This document shows, piece after piece, positions 1 through 6,372 of a stretch of DNA of 13,599 nucleotides; position 1 is the first letter of the stretch; every line of letters begins with the position of its first letter. The position numbers and the translations under genes were made by a program. The notes beneath the pieces are model-generated. The model saw nothing but the letters and a program-made list of their open reading frames with translations. It ran no database searches and had not been told where the DNA came from. The stretch covers positions 1-13,599 of the forward strand of contig DEHC01000039.1 of the NCBI GenBank assembly GCA_002351705.1, written 5' to 3'. This stretch comes from Gammaproteobacteria bacterium UBA2810. Lineage in GTDB: Bacteria > Pseudomonadota > Gammaproteobacteria > Enterobacterales > Succinivibrionaceae.

Positions 1-207
1 AGGACGGCTGTGAATAGTAACCGCGGTCTGGCACTTTTGAGTGAGATAGCGGAACCACACCGGGAAAACTTCCGCCCATGAGTAATGATCGAAAAGATCC
101 CAGGATTCCTTCAGGTGATCCTCCTCCCCTTCCGGATCAAACGAGTCATCGGCAAACCGGCAGCCGAACAGGTCCTCAGTGTAACCTTCTATGGATTCTG
201 GCATCAT
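1..207 (-). CDS. Unrecognised protein, 5' part only (runs off window)
   Basis: An open minus-strand frame begins at a doubled ATG (207 and 204) and runs to position 1 without a stop, giving 69 residues. A good Shine-Dalgarno sequence, AGGAAAGGAAG, lies just upstream, so I take the start as real. The visible part (MPESIEGYTEDLFGCRF...) is acidic and rich in aromatic residues, with several Trp and Phe (SWDLFDHYSWAEVFPVWFRY). It has no signal peptide or obvious membrane segment, and I do not recognise the family. It is divergent from the AAA/nuclease gene at 537, with about 330 bases between them. A TACAAT -10-like box on the minus strand (about 264-259) could serve it, but the -35 spacing looks short. 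Confidence 0.55.
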   Translation of the reverse strand, partial: MMPESIEGYTEDLFGCRFADDSFDPEGEEDHLKESWDLFDHYSWAEVFPVWFRYLTQKCQTAVTIHSRP

Positions 208-536
208 GACTTCCTTTCCTGAGCACTATGGACGGCGATTTCCGAACGCCCTGGTTTCATTGTAAGAAAATTTCAGGCTGTCAGCGGAATTCTCCTCCCG
301 TGCATCCGTTCTGGTACCCGCCTCACACTTCTGGAATACACCGTCATGAAATGCCCCTGCGCTTCAGGCCCCTGCATGCAGCAAAACCTTCCTGGCCCGC
401 ACTGCTCAAAACTCTGTATACAGGCATTCAGCAGGCAGCTTATTCACCATTTATTCTGCTAGAATAATGATGTTCCAGGCAGAATCACACACATCTGCTG
501 ACGGGAACACAGTCAGACAGACGCAGGGGGTGCAGC
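208..536. other. Intergenic region between divergent genes
   Basis: This stretch holds no convincing gene; the short plus-strand frame at 228-467 has no ribosome binding site and a random-looking composition. It must carry the control signals for the two divergent genes. Candidates are TACAAT on the minus strand near 264-259 and the AT-rich TAGAATAAT around 460-468 on the plus strand. Both -35 elements are weak. A purine-rich AGGGGGTG at 525-532 sits just before the ATG at 537. Confidence 0.5.
460..468 (+). promoter_or_regulatory. Possible -10 region for the first AAA/nuclease gene
   Basis: TAGAATAAT is the only strongly AT-rich, TATAAT-like sequence upstream of the gene at 537; TAGAAT matches the consensus in five of six positions. 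No good TTGACA-like box lies at the right distance (TTATTC at 440-445 is poor). The leader would be about 65 nt. Confidence 0.25.
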
Positions 537-2327
537 ATGACGGAGACAGGTCAGAATCAGACAAAACTCATTCCAAAGCCGGGAGAGGAGGATTTCAGGG
601 CCCTTCGCAGAAAAAGCGGTTACTATGTTGACAAAACGCAGTACCTGAAGCCTCTGTTCTCGGGACGCAGGGATCGTCTTCTGCTGCTCCGTCCGAGGCG
701 CTTCGGCAAGACTCTGACCATGAGCACGCTCCGCTATTTTCTGGAGATGAACTACCAGAATCCGGGGGACACTTCGGCCCAGCAGGAGCTCTTCCGGGGG
801 CTTAAGGTAACAGAGGACCGTGAGTTCTGCGATCTGCATATGGGGCGCTATCCGGTGGTGTCTCTTACGCTCAAAGGAGTGGACGGCGTCGCGTTTGAGG
901 ATGCCTATGACAGGCTCGCGAGAACTATATCGCGGCTGGCAGAGAGCTTTATCTGGCTTGACGGTCCTCAGCTTACAGAAAAAGAGCATGTTTCCTTAAA
1001 CAGACTTGCTGATTACGATTTTCTGAAGCAGCCATCTGCCAGAGGCAATGCAGAGGGGGCGCTTGTTTTTCTGTGCACGCTTCTCCGGAAGCGATTCGGG
1101 GACAAATATCTGCCGGTGCTTCTGATCGACGAGTATGATGTTCCCCTGCAGAAAGCTGCCGTTGGCGGTTATTATGAGCAGATGAGCAAGGTTATCGGAT
1201 CGCTGCTCGGCGATGCCATCAAGACCAACAGTGGCATCTCCAACGTCATTCTGACAGGGTGTCTCAGGGCCACCAAGGAAGGAATCTTTACCGGGCTGAA
1301 CAATCTGAACGTAGACACAGTGCTCACCAGGAGAAACAGCCTGTGCACCGCCATAGGCTTCACTCCTGAGGAAGTCAGGACTATGCTGGAGTATTACGGC
1401 TTCGGAGATTTATACGAAAAGGCCAGGAGCTGGTATGACGGCTACAGTATCGGTGAGCACGATCTTTTCTGCCCATGGGACGTCAGCTGCTATGTCGATG
1501 CGCTCTGCGACTGTGAGAATCCACGCGGACTGGACCCTGAGCCCTACTGGAACAACACAAGCAACACACCTGTCATTACAGAGCACATGCCGCATCTGTC
1601 TCCTGAGGATTCAGACCGCATGCAGGAGCTTATTGCAGGCCGGAGCATAGAGGCAGAAATGGATGAAGGAATGAGCTACGGCACTCTGCGCCTCCATAAC
1701 CTGAGCTCCAGGCAGTTCTGGAACATCCTCCTCTATACCGGATACCTCACTCTGGCAGAAAGGGGAACCGGACGGGTCCATAAGCTCCGTATCCCGAATG
1801 AGGAGATCCGCTGGTGCTTCAAGGAGAACATATCTGACTATTACGAAGGCAAGGACCAGAGTCCTTATGGCCTCCTGGCCAAAAAACTGATCGACCAGCT
1901 TCTTTCCGCTGATTCAATTCACGCGGCCGAGTCGCTGCAGTCTCTTCTGGCCGGATTTGTCTCGATCCGGGACAATGCCACCAGAGCTCCGCACGAAAAT
2001 TTCTATCACGGGTTCCTGAGCGGGCTGTTTGCCGCGGCAGAACAGAACATCAGGGATTACAAATCACAGGCTGAGAGCGGCAGGGGCTATGCGGATATCA
2101 CGTTCAAATCCAGAGCCAGAACCGAGGCCGTGGTGATTGAGATTAAATATGCAAAAGACAGCAGCACAGACCTTACAGCTCTGGCAAACTCTGCCCTGGC
2201 GCAGATCGAGGAGAAAGGCTATGCGAAAGCACTGCTATCCAATACGAAGATCAGGAGAGTCGTTGAATGCGGAATAGCTTTCCATGGCCGCGACTGCGAT
2301 GTAACCTGCAGGGAGCTGCAGCCCTGA
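537..2327 (+). CDS. AAA-ATPase-like protein with C-terminal PD-(D/E)XK nuclease domain (catalytic residues intact)
   Basis: This 596-residue protein has the two-domain build of the predicted AAA-ATPase family (PF09820) fused to a PD-(D/E)XK nuclease-superfamily domain (PF08011, formerly DUF1703). The N-terminus carries the family signature YYVDKT (29-34), then the Walker A variant RPRRFGKT (52-59), Walker B LLIDEYD (195-201), a sensor-like LTGCLR (239-244), GLNN (253-256) and WYDGY (299-303). The C-terminal domain has ENFYH (487-491) and the nuclease core with D520 (GYADITF) and E535-x-K537 (EIKY). Length is normal for the family. The start is supported by AGGGGGTG upstream. The exact job of these proteins is not established; they are abundant multi-copy genes in anaerobes and a DNA-processing or defence role is usually supposed. 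A close paralogue follows 56 bp downstream on the same strand, probably co-transcribed. Confidence 0.88.
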   Translation: MTETGQNQTKLIPKPGEEDFRALRRKSGYYVDKTQYLKPLFSGRRDRLLLLRPRRFGKTLTMSTLRYFLEMNYQNPGDTSAQQELFRGLKVTEDREFCDLHMGRYPVVSLTLKGVDGVAFEDAYDRLARTISRLAESFIWLDGPQLTEKEHVSLNRLADYDFLKQPSARGNAEGALVFLCTLLRKRFGDKYLPVLLIDEYDVPLQKAAVGGYYEQMSKVIGSLLGDAIKTNSGISNVILTGCLRATKEGIFTGLNNLNVDTVLTRRNSLCTAIGFTPEEVRTMLEYYGFGDLYEKARSWYDGYSIGEHDLFCPWDVSCYVDALCDCENPRGLDPEPYWNNTSNTPVITEHMPHLSPEDSDRMQELIAGRSIEAEMDEGMSYGTLRLHNLSSRQFWNILLYTGYLTLAERGTGRVHKLRIPNEEIRWCFKENISDYYEGKDQSPYGLLAKKLIDQLLSADSIHAAESLQSLLAGFVSIRDNATRAPHENFYHGFLSGLFAAAEQNIRDYKSQAESGRGYADITFKSRARTEAVVIEIKYAKDSSTDLTALANSALAQIEEKGYAKALLSNTKIRRVVECGIAFHGRDCDVTCRELQP

Positions 2328-2383
2328 TGGCGGACATGAATTAAACTTTTCCATATTTTCAGGAAAACCGCGAGGAATGCAGC

Positions 2384-4183
2384 ATGACAGAGACAGGCCC
2401 GAACCAGCCGCGGCTCGCACCAAAACGCGGGGATGAGGATTTTGCTGTTTTCCGCGATGAGGGAATCTACTACGCCGACAAGACACAGTTCCTGAAGCCC
2501 CTCTTCAGCGGCACAGGAAGCCGGCTCCTGCTGCTCCGCCCGAGGCGCTTCGGGAAGACCCTGACCATGAGCACCCTCCGACGTTTCCTCGAGATTGACT
2601 TCCAGAATCCCGGCGACACCTCGAGGCAGCAGGAGCTCTTCCGGGGACTTAAGGTAATGGATGACCGGGAGTTCTGCGAGGAGCACATGGGGCGCTATCC
2701 GGTGGTGTCTGTCTCGCTCAAAAGTGCTGACGGCGTTGCATATGATGATGCCTTCGAAAGACTTGCAGGTGTGATATCGAGGCTGGCCTGGAATTTCAGC
2801 TGGCTGGACGGTCCCGATCTTACAGAAAAAGAGCATGTTTTTTTAGACAGGCTTTCTGACTTTGACTACCTTAGGCAGCCTGCAGGCAGAGGCTTTGCCG
2901 AGCAGTCCCTGGTTTTTCTGTGCCGCCTCCTCAGGAAATGCTTCGGTGACAGCCATAAGCCTGTGCTGCTCATCGACGAGTACGACGTGCCCCTCCAGAA
3001 AGCGGCCGCTGGCGGCTACTATGAGCCGATGAACAGGTTAGTCGGTACAATGCTGAACAGAGCCCTCATGGACCGCGATGACATCTGCAAGGTCATTCTG
3101 ACCGGATGCCTCCCGGCCACCGGGGAAGCGATCTTCACCGGGGTGAACGGCCTCTGCATTGACACTGTGCTTGCCCGGGGAAACGGCCTCAGCGCCGCCA
3201 TCGGCTTCACGCCGGCTGAGGCAAGGGCCATGCTTGGGTATTACGGCTTCGGGGATTTGTACGAGAAGGCCGCGGGCTGGTATGGCGGCTACAGCATAGG
3301 CGGGGAGGCTCTCTTCTGCCCTTGGGATATAACGAGCCACGTCAGGGAGCTGTGCCGGAGCAGGGATCCCGCAGCGGTCAGACCGAAATCCCACTGGAAC
3401 CTCACGAGCAGCAGCAATTTCATTGCCGGGTTTATGCCGCGCCTTGCCCCGGAGGACGCGGAGTGCCTGCAGGATCTGATTGCGGGAAGGAGCATATCGC
3501 TGCCGGCGTACAAGGGGATGAGCTATGGCACCCTTGATTTCAATAACCTCCGCTCCTCAGAGTTCTGGAACATTCTCATTTATACCGGCTACCTGACTCT
3601 TTCCGGAACCGGCAGCGGCGGCGCAAACGAGCTCCGCATCCCGAACAAAGAGATCCTCAGATACTTCAGGGACAATATAAGCGGCTATTACGGGAACACC
3701 TGGTCAAGGGAGTACGACACTCTCGTCAGAGGCCTTATGGAGAGGCTCCTTTCCGGTGATTCAGGAGGCGCGGAAGACTCCATGAGCGCTCTTCTCGGCG
3801 GCTTTGTCCCGCTGGAGGAGAATGCGCCCAAAGCTCCCCACGGTGATTTCTACAGGAGTTTCCTGGACAGCCTCTTTGCCGCGGCAGAGCACCGCATCAG
3901 TGACTGCAGAGTTCTGTACGGGAGCGGCTTTGCGGAGATCACGTTCAGATCAGCAGGCGGAACCATGGCCGTGGTGATCAGGATTGAATACGCGCCGGAC
4001 AGCACCGCCGGCCTTCACACTCTCGCGGACCGTGCCCTGGAGCATCTCGAAGAGAATGTGTGCGCGAAAGCGCTGCTCTCCCAAACGAAGATAACGCATA
4101 TCGCTGAATGCGGAATGGCCTTCCGCGGCCGCAGCTGCGCCGTAAGCTGCAGGGAGCTTCTCCCTGAGACGCCCGGCGCCTGA
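2384..4183 (+). CDS. Paralogous AAA-ATPase-like protein with degenerate PD-(D/E)XK domain
   Basis: This 599-residue tandem paralogue of the preceding gene aligns with it almost without gaps from the first residues (MTETG.NQ..L.PK.G..DF). GAGGAA six bases before the ATG fixes the start. Walker A (RPRRFGKT, 52-59) and Walker B (LLIDEYD, 195-201) are intact. Many family-conserved positions have changed: R244 to P in the LTGCL motif, N256 to G, WYDGY to WYGGY, E487 to G and H491 to R. In the nuclease core the Asp is now E518 and the E-x-K is R533-x-E535. The reading frame is full length with no stops, so this is not a simple pseudogene. I infer an ATP-binding but probably nuclease-dead partner or decoy of the upstream protein. 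Early divergence toward loss of function is the alternative. No intrinsic terminator follows. Confidence 0.87.
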   Translation: MTETGPNQPRLAPKRGDEDFAVFRDEGIYYADKTQFLKPLFSGTGSRLLLLRPRRFGKTLTMSTLRRFLEIDFQNPGDTSRQQELFRGLKVMDDREFCEEHMGRYPVVSVSLKSADGVAYDDAFERLAGVISRLAWNFSWLDGPDLTEKEHVFLDRLSDFDYLRQPAGRGFAEQSLVFLCRLLRKCFGDSHKPVLLIDEYDVPLQKAAAGGYYEPMNRLVGTMLNRALMDRDDICKVILTGCLPATGEAIFTGVNGLCIDTVLARGNGLSAAIGFTPAEARAMLGYYGFGDLYEKAAGWYGGYSIGGEALFCPWDITSHVRELCRSRDPAAVRPKSHWNLTSSSNFIAGFMPRLAPEDAECLQDLIAGRSISLPAYKGMSYGTLDFNNLRSSEFWNILIYTGYLTLSGTGSGGANELRIPNKEILRYFRDNISGYYGNTWSREYDTLVRGLMERLLSGDSGGAEDSMSALLGGFVPLEENAPKAPHGDFYRSFLDSLFAAAEHRISDCRVLYGSGFAEITFRSAGGTMAVVIRIEYAPDSTAGLHTLADRALEHLEENVCAKALLSQTKITHIAECGMAFRGRSCAVSCRELLPETPGA

Positions 4184-4214
4184 CTTGCCCTGTCCCCGGA
4201 TTCAGAAAAGTCCC

Positions 4215-4450
4215 TCAGTTTTCATCAGGAGCTCTCCTGACGCACCACCCCGCAGCCGCGACAGGCAGGATCTCACCGGCGGCAGCCTCGGGTGAGTAGT
4301 GCAGCTGCTCCTCAGGAAATTCATTCAGGGCCCTCACAAAGCCGGTCTGCCCTATGATGCGGGGTATTTCCTCCCCGGTGAGACCGCGGCTCCGCATCTC
4401 CTCACAGACTTATATCTTTTCTTCTGCTCCCCTGGAACTCTCTCAGCCAT
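4215..4450 (-). pseudogene. Second, frameshifted copy of an unrecognised small gene
   Basis: Reading from an ATG at 4450, the first residues (MAERVPGEQKKRYKS) parallel the start of the neighbouring copy (MAVSEMRKKRYLS). The match then jumps frame near 4400 and continues as MRSRGLTGEEIPRIIGQTGF, with PEEQLHYSPEAAAGEIL further on, to a TGA at 4215. The two copies align across about 60 residues only if a frameshift near 4395-4410 is allowed. A small deletion there is the simplest explanation. The ATG lies in frame inside the reading frame of the upstream copy, so the two may once have formed one two-repeat protein. I do not recognise the family. Confidence 0.5.
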
Positions 4451-4714
4451 CAACCTGCAATCAGGGCTTTCGGGGGTTTCCGCGTCATAAGGCAATGGTA
4501 TGCCATTGGATTTCCTCGCTGCAGTAAGCAGGATCTCAGAGGCTGCGGCCTCCGGTGAGCAGTACATCTGCTCCTCCGGATTTTCATTCATGGCACTCAT
4601 GAAGCCGGTCTTACTGATAACGAATGGGATATCCTCATCCCAGAGCCCGCGGCGGCGCAGCTCCACGTAAACACAGGAGAGATATCTTTTCTTCCGCATT
4701 TCAGAAACAGCCAT
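4352..4714 (-). CDS. Unrecognised small protein, first copy of a tandem pair
   Basis: The start at 4714 is chosen because GGAGG lies seven bases before that ATG; the ATG at 4720 is almost on top of it. The frame gives 120 residues. About the first 60 (KKRYLSCVYVELRRRGL, DEDIPFVISKTGF, PEEQMYCSPEAAASEIL) match the neighbouring copy and look like a genuine small helical, cytosolic domain with a 'kTGF...PEeQ.hySPEAAa.EIL' signature. After about residue 60 the frame runs into the second copy and finally into out-of-frame sequence (RRCGAAVSPGRKYPAS). The native protein was therefore either shorter or a two-repeat protein. It lies 68 bp downstream of the decayed RelB/DinJ gene on the same strand, the usual toxin position, but I see no RelE/YafQ features. 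I cannot assign a function. Confidence 0.5.
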   Translation of the reverse strand: MAVSEMRKKRYLSCVYVELRRRGLWDEDIPFVISKTGFMSAMNENPEEQMYCSPEAAASEILLTAARKSNGIPLPYDAETPESPDCRLMAERVPGEQKKRYKSVRRCGAAVSPGRKYPAS

Positions 4715-4782
4715 GCTCATTCCTCCCAGTCCGGGCCACAGGACAGAGACTCAGTGTTTTCCGGAAAATATCCACGATAGCC

Positions 4783-5079
4783 TCACTCCCCGGAAAGGAC
4801 ATCGCTCACCGCCTCCTCAATGGAGCCATAGCGCCTGTAAAGCTGCGGATGCTCCTTCATTCCAGGTCACTCATCAAGTGCCGCGCGGGTCTCCGCATTC
4901 GGCTCCTCTTTTTCCTGTTCCGCCTCTTCTGTGTCAAACGGCATGCCGCCGCATCTCACAACGCTCTGGAGGAACATCGTGATGGCAGTCTCCAGGTCAA
5001 GGCCGAGAGCACTCAGGATTCTCTCAGCATCTCTTTTGAGATCAGCTTCAACGCTGATGCTTATAGTTTCATATGACAT
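4783..5079 (-). pseudogene. RelB/DinJ-family antitoxin interrupted by an in-frame TGA
   Basis: The start at 5079 follows AAGGGAGA with seven-base spacing. The frame reads MSYETISISVEADLKRDAER, then LSALGLDLETAITMFL and GGMPFDTE. This is the ribbon-helix-helix N-terminus typical of RelB/DinJ antitoxins, which bind operator DNA as dimers and neutralise RelE/YafQ-type toxins with their C-terminal part. A TGA at 4869-4867 stops translation after 70 residues (NAETRAALDE). The same frame continues beyond the TGA with RRYGSIEEAVSDVLSGE to a TGA at 4783, matching the C-terminal tail such antitoxins normally have (a '..sveE...L' segment). Full length would be about 98 residues, normal for the family. 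TGA is the ordinary stop of several genes here, so recoding is unlikely. No cognate toxin gene is visible downstream. The 70-residue product may still bind DNA. Confidence 0.7.
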
Positions 5080-5112
5080 TGCGCATTCTCCCTTCAGTAC
5101 TGCCGGCATCAT

Positions 5113-5126
5113 GGGCTCAGAAGCCC
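5113..5126. repeat. Short inverted repeat upstream of the antitoxin remnant
   Basis: GGGCT-CAGA-AGCCC forms a five-base-pair inverted repeat about 35 bases upstream of the RelB/DinJ start. Autoregulated antitoxins bind such repeats near their promoter, so this may be an operator relic; it is short enough to be chance. Confidence 0.2.
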
Positions 5127-5130
5127 GCTC

Positions 5131-5449
5131 TCAATACCGGCAGGCAGCAGAATAAATCCCGGGCCCGCCGCCGCGATGTGAGGCAGCTCTCATGCCCAGC
5201 CTCATGTCTCCGGAGCTGCCCACGCTCCGGCGAAATACGAGCATCACGCCCCGGAAGGCGGCTTATCGGGCTCCTTGCCGTCTTCCCTGCACCACCCGAG
5301 ATAATCATCGACTGATTCGCGGAAAGCCTTCTCTGCGTCACTTAAGCATCAAAGGTGATGACATCCCGCGTGTTGATTACTTCACCGTGAAAAATCCCTG
5401 CCACGTCATCATATTCCGCCTGGCCGGCATAGCCTTTGTACTCCATCAT
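5131..5449 (-). pseudogene. hicB: HicB-family antitoxin remnant with three frame breaks
   Basis: From the ATG at 5449 the sequence reads MMEYKGYAGQAEYDDVAGIF and then HGEVINTRDVITFDA, the hallmark N-terminus of HicB antitoxins, before a TAA at 5344. Restoring one T there (GCTTAAGT to GCTTTAAGT) continues the family consensus as LSDAEKAFRESVDDYL and WCREDGKEPDKP. Restoring a C after PSG gives GRVML, and a further C gives RISPE (HicB normally has GkfmLRisPE). The C-terminal part, LGMRAAS...YSAACRY, then leads to a TGA at 5131. The rebuilt length, about 107 residues, is typical of HicB. HicB proteins neutralise HicA RNases and repress their own operon. This copy cannot make a full protein. The start overlaps the end of the hicA remnant by four bases, as in an intact hicAB operon. 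Confidence 0.72.
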
Positions 5450-5577
5450 TCCTCACGTTCTCCCTTGATGCCTGCTGCCCGCGGAAATCAGCGCATTATT
5501 CTCACTGCGCCTCTGCACGCGGCATCTCCGGGATGCAGTGAAACACAGACCGCGCGCTCCGGGCTCTCTCGTACGCG
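5446..5577 (-). pseudogene. hicA: HicA-like toxin C-terminal remnant
   Basis: Immediately upstream of the hicB remnant, one minus-strand frame reads RESPERAVCVSLHPGDAA, then RGAVRIMR, a TGA at 5490, then AAGIKGEREE and a stop overlapping the hicB start as ATGA. HicA proteins end with a pattern close to '..VtVPHP.kd...GTvrsImrqAGi'. The order and spacing of V..HP, G.V..IMR and AGI fit that pattern apart from a short insertion. The N-terminal half, including the expected catalytic His segment and the dsRNA-binding-like start, is not recognisable. This would be a dead mRNA-cleaving toxin. Support rests on position and a short motif, so I am only moderately sure. Confidence 0.42.
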
Positions 5578-5858
5578 CGGGCATGCCCGAGGTTTCAGCG
5601 CCCGGCCATCAGCAGAGGCTCATCATCCGCCAGGACTTTCCGTACAGAACCCGGGCATGCAGAGCCAGCGCCTTCAGATGCTTTTATCACTTTTTCATGC
5701 CCTGAACAAGAACAATCCGTCATTCCCGCGTCAGTGAGTGCCATGCAGCACAGAATCTGTCCATCGGCCATCCCTGACAGGAATTCATCCTGCCTCACGC
5801 TGCAAAGGCTGCCTGGAGTCACTGTCACCTGAGACGGAACTCAGGTAAGCCTCTCAGC
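5578..5858. other. Stretch without a recognisable gene
   Basis: A minus-strand frame at 5595-5828 is open for 77 residues, but I see no family match or persuasive start, and the plus-strand frame over the same bases is mostly antisense to the hicAB remnant. It is probably eroded sequence upstream of hicA. A small hairpin, ACCTGAG-N6-CTCAGGT, sits at 5827-5846; it has no T-run and no assigned role. Confidence 0.4.
5827..5846. repeat. Inverted repeat ACCTGAG/CTCAGGT
   Basis: Perfect seven-base arms (5827-5833 and 5840-5846) flank ACGGAA. It lies between the minus-strand toxin-antitoxin debris and the plus-strand recombinase remnant. It could be a relic of a recombination or regulatory site, or chance. 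Confidence 0.25.
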
Positions 5859-6000
5859 ATGATGATGCCTCAGCAGATTGATCACGAGGCAAGTTATTCC
5901 GGGAGGCAGATGAAAACGCTCAATTCCCCCTTGCGCAGGAATTCAGCCTTGAATCACCGGCTTCAGGGCATCATCAGGGATTCGGACGCTGCAGCGGTGA

Positions 6001-6261
6001 TTGTGCCTCACGCCATGCAGGATCTGCTTCTCAGAATCGCCCATGCAGAACGCCCGCTGCGGCTGTGAGACCAGGAAAAGACGCCAGGCCGAGGGCATAG
6101 CCATCGCGAAGAAGTCCGGGATCTATACCGGCCGCAAGCCGGATCTGAAGAGGAGTGAGGTAATCAGAACGCTCAGGAAACAGAGCCTGTCCTACCAGAA
6201 GATCGCGGAAATGACAGGCTGCTCAGTCGCGACAGTGTACCGGGCAGTCAACGAAAAATGA
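6001..6261 (+). pseudogene. Serine recombinase (resolvase/invertase) C-terminal fragment
   Basis: From about 6073 the frame encodes KRRQAEGIAIAKKSGIYTGR and KPDLKRSEVIRTLRKQ, then a helix-turn-helix (SYQKIAEMTGCSVATVYRAV). These are the end of the long E helix, the arm and the DNA-binding domain of small serine recombinases. The catalytic N-terminal domain (active-site Ser, about 120 residues) is missing. Upstream, the frame at 5859-6068 offers a weak match to the middle of such enzymes (SDAAAVIVPHAMQDLLLRI) in a different phase. An internal deletion plus frameshift in a once complete gene is likely. The ATG at 6001 has no good ribosome binding site, so I call a pseudogene rather than a stand-alone DNA-binding protein. 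Confidence 0.68.
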
Positions 6262-6277
6262 ATCGCATGTCCCGTTA

Positions 6278-6341
6278 TGACATTTGACGTACGAATGGAA
6301 TGTTGCAAACATCTGCCGGTCAGTTATGATTATCAATGTCA
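6278..6341. repeat. Inverted repeat TGACATT ... AATGTCA flanking a promoter
   Basis: Perfect seven-base arms at 6278-6284 and 6335-6341 bracket the candidate promoter of the repeat-protein gene. The distance (50 bases between arms) fits a pair of operator half-sites better than a hairpin. The repeat is short and the role is conjecture. Confidence 0.25.
6303..6330 (+). promoter_or_regulatory. Candidate sigma70-type promoter of the repeat-protein gene
   Basis: TTGCAA (6303-6308), 16 bases, then TATGAT (6325-6330) fits the consensus in four and five of six positions. The transcript would start about 35 bases before the ATG at 6373. A second -35-like box, TTGACG at 6284-6289, is followed 17 bases later only by AAACAT. 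Confidence 0.45.
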
Positions 6342-6372
6342 GCAGAACCAGTGAAGTTACAGGAGAGTGACC

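Noticed and set aside
228..467. Plus-strand frame of 79 residues before the first AAA/nuclease gene
   Set aside because: No ribosome binding site, His/Pro-rich random-looking composition, and it spans the intergenic region where promoters are expected.
513..989. Open minus-strand frame of 158 residues over the start of the first AAA/nuclease gene, with a similar one at 2219-2836
   Set aside because: Antisense shadows of the two paralogues; they occur at equivalent positions because the sense genes are related, and the sense products have clear domains.
4223..4245. TCAGGAG-CT-CTCCTGA as a terminator after the second AAA/nuclease gene
   Set aside because: The stem is short with an almost loop-less centre and there is no following T-run on the plus strand; it also lies inside the minus-strand small gene remnant.
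4867..4869. TGA inside the antitoxin as evidence of a recoded genetic code or selenocysteine
   Set aside because: TGA ends several other genes here normally (the stops at 2327, 4183 and 11857), and no selenocysteine-type context or SECIS-like need is apparent.
5192..5737. Plus-strand frame of 181 residues
   Set aside because: It runs antisense to the hicAB remnants, has low-complexity Pro/Arg/Ser composition and no ribosome binding site; the minus strand shows real family motifs.
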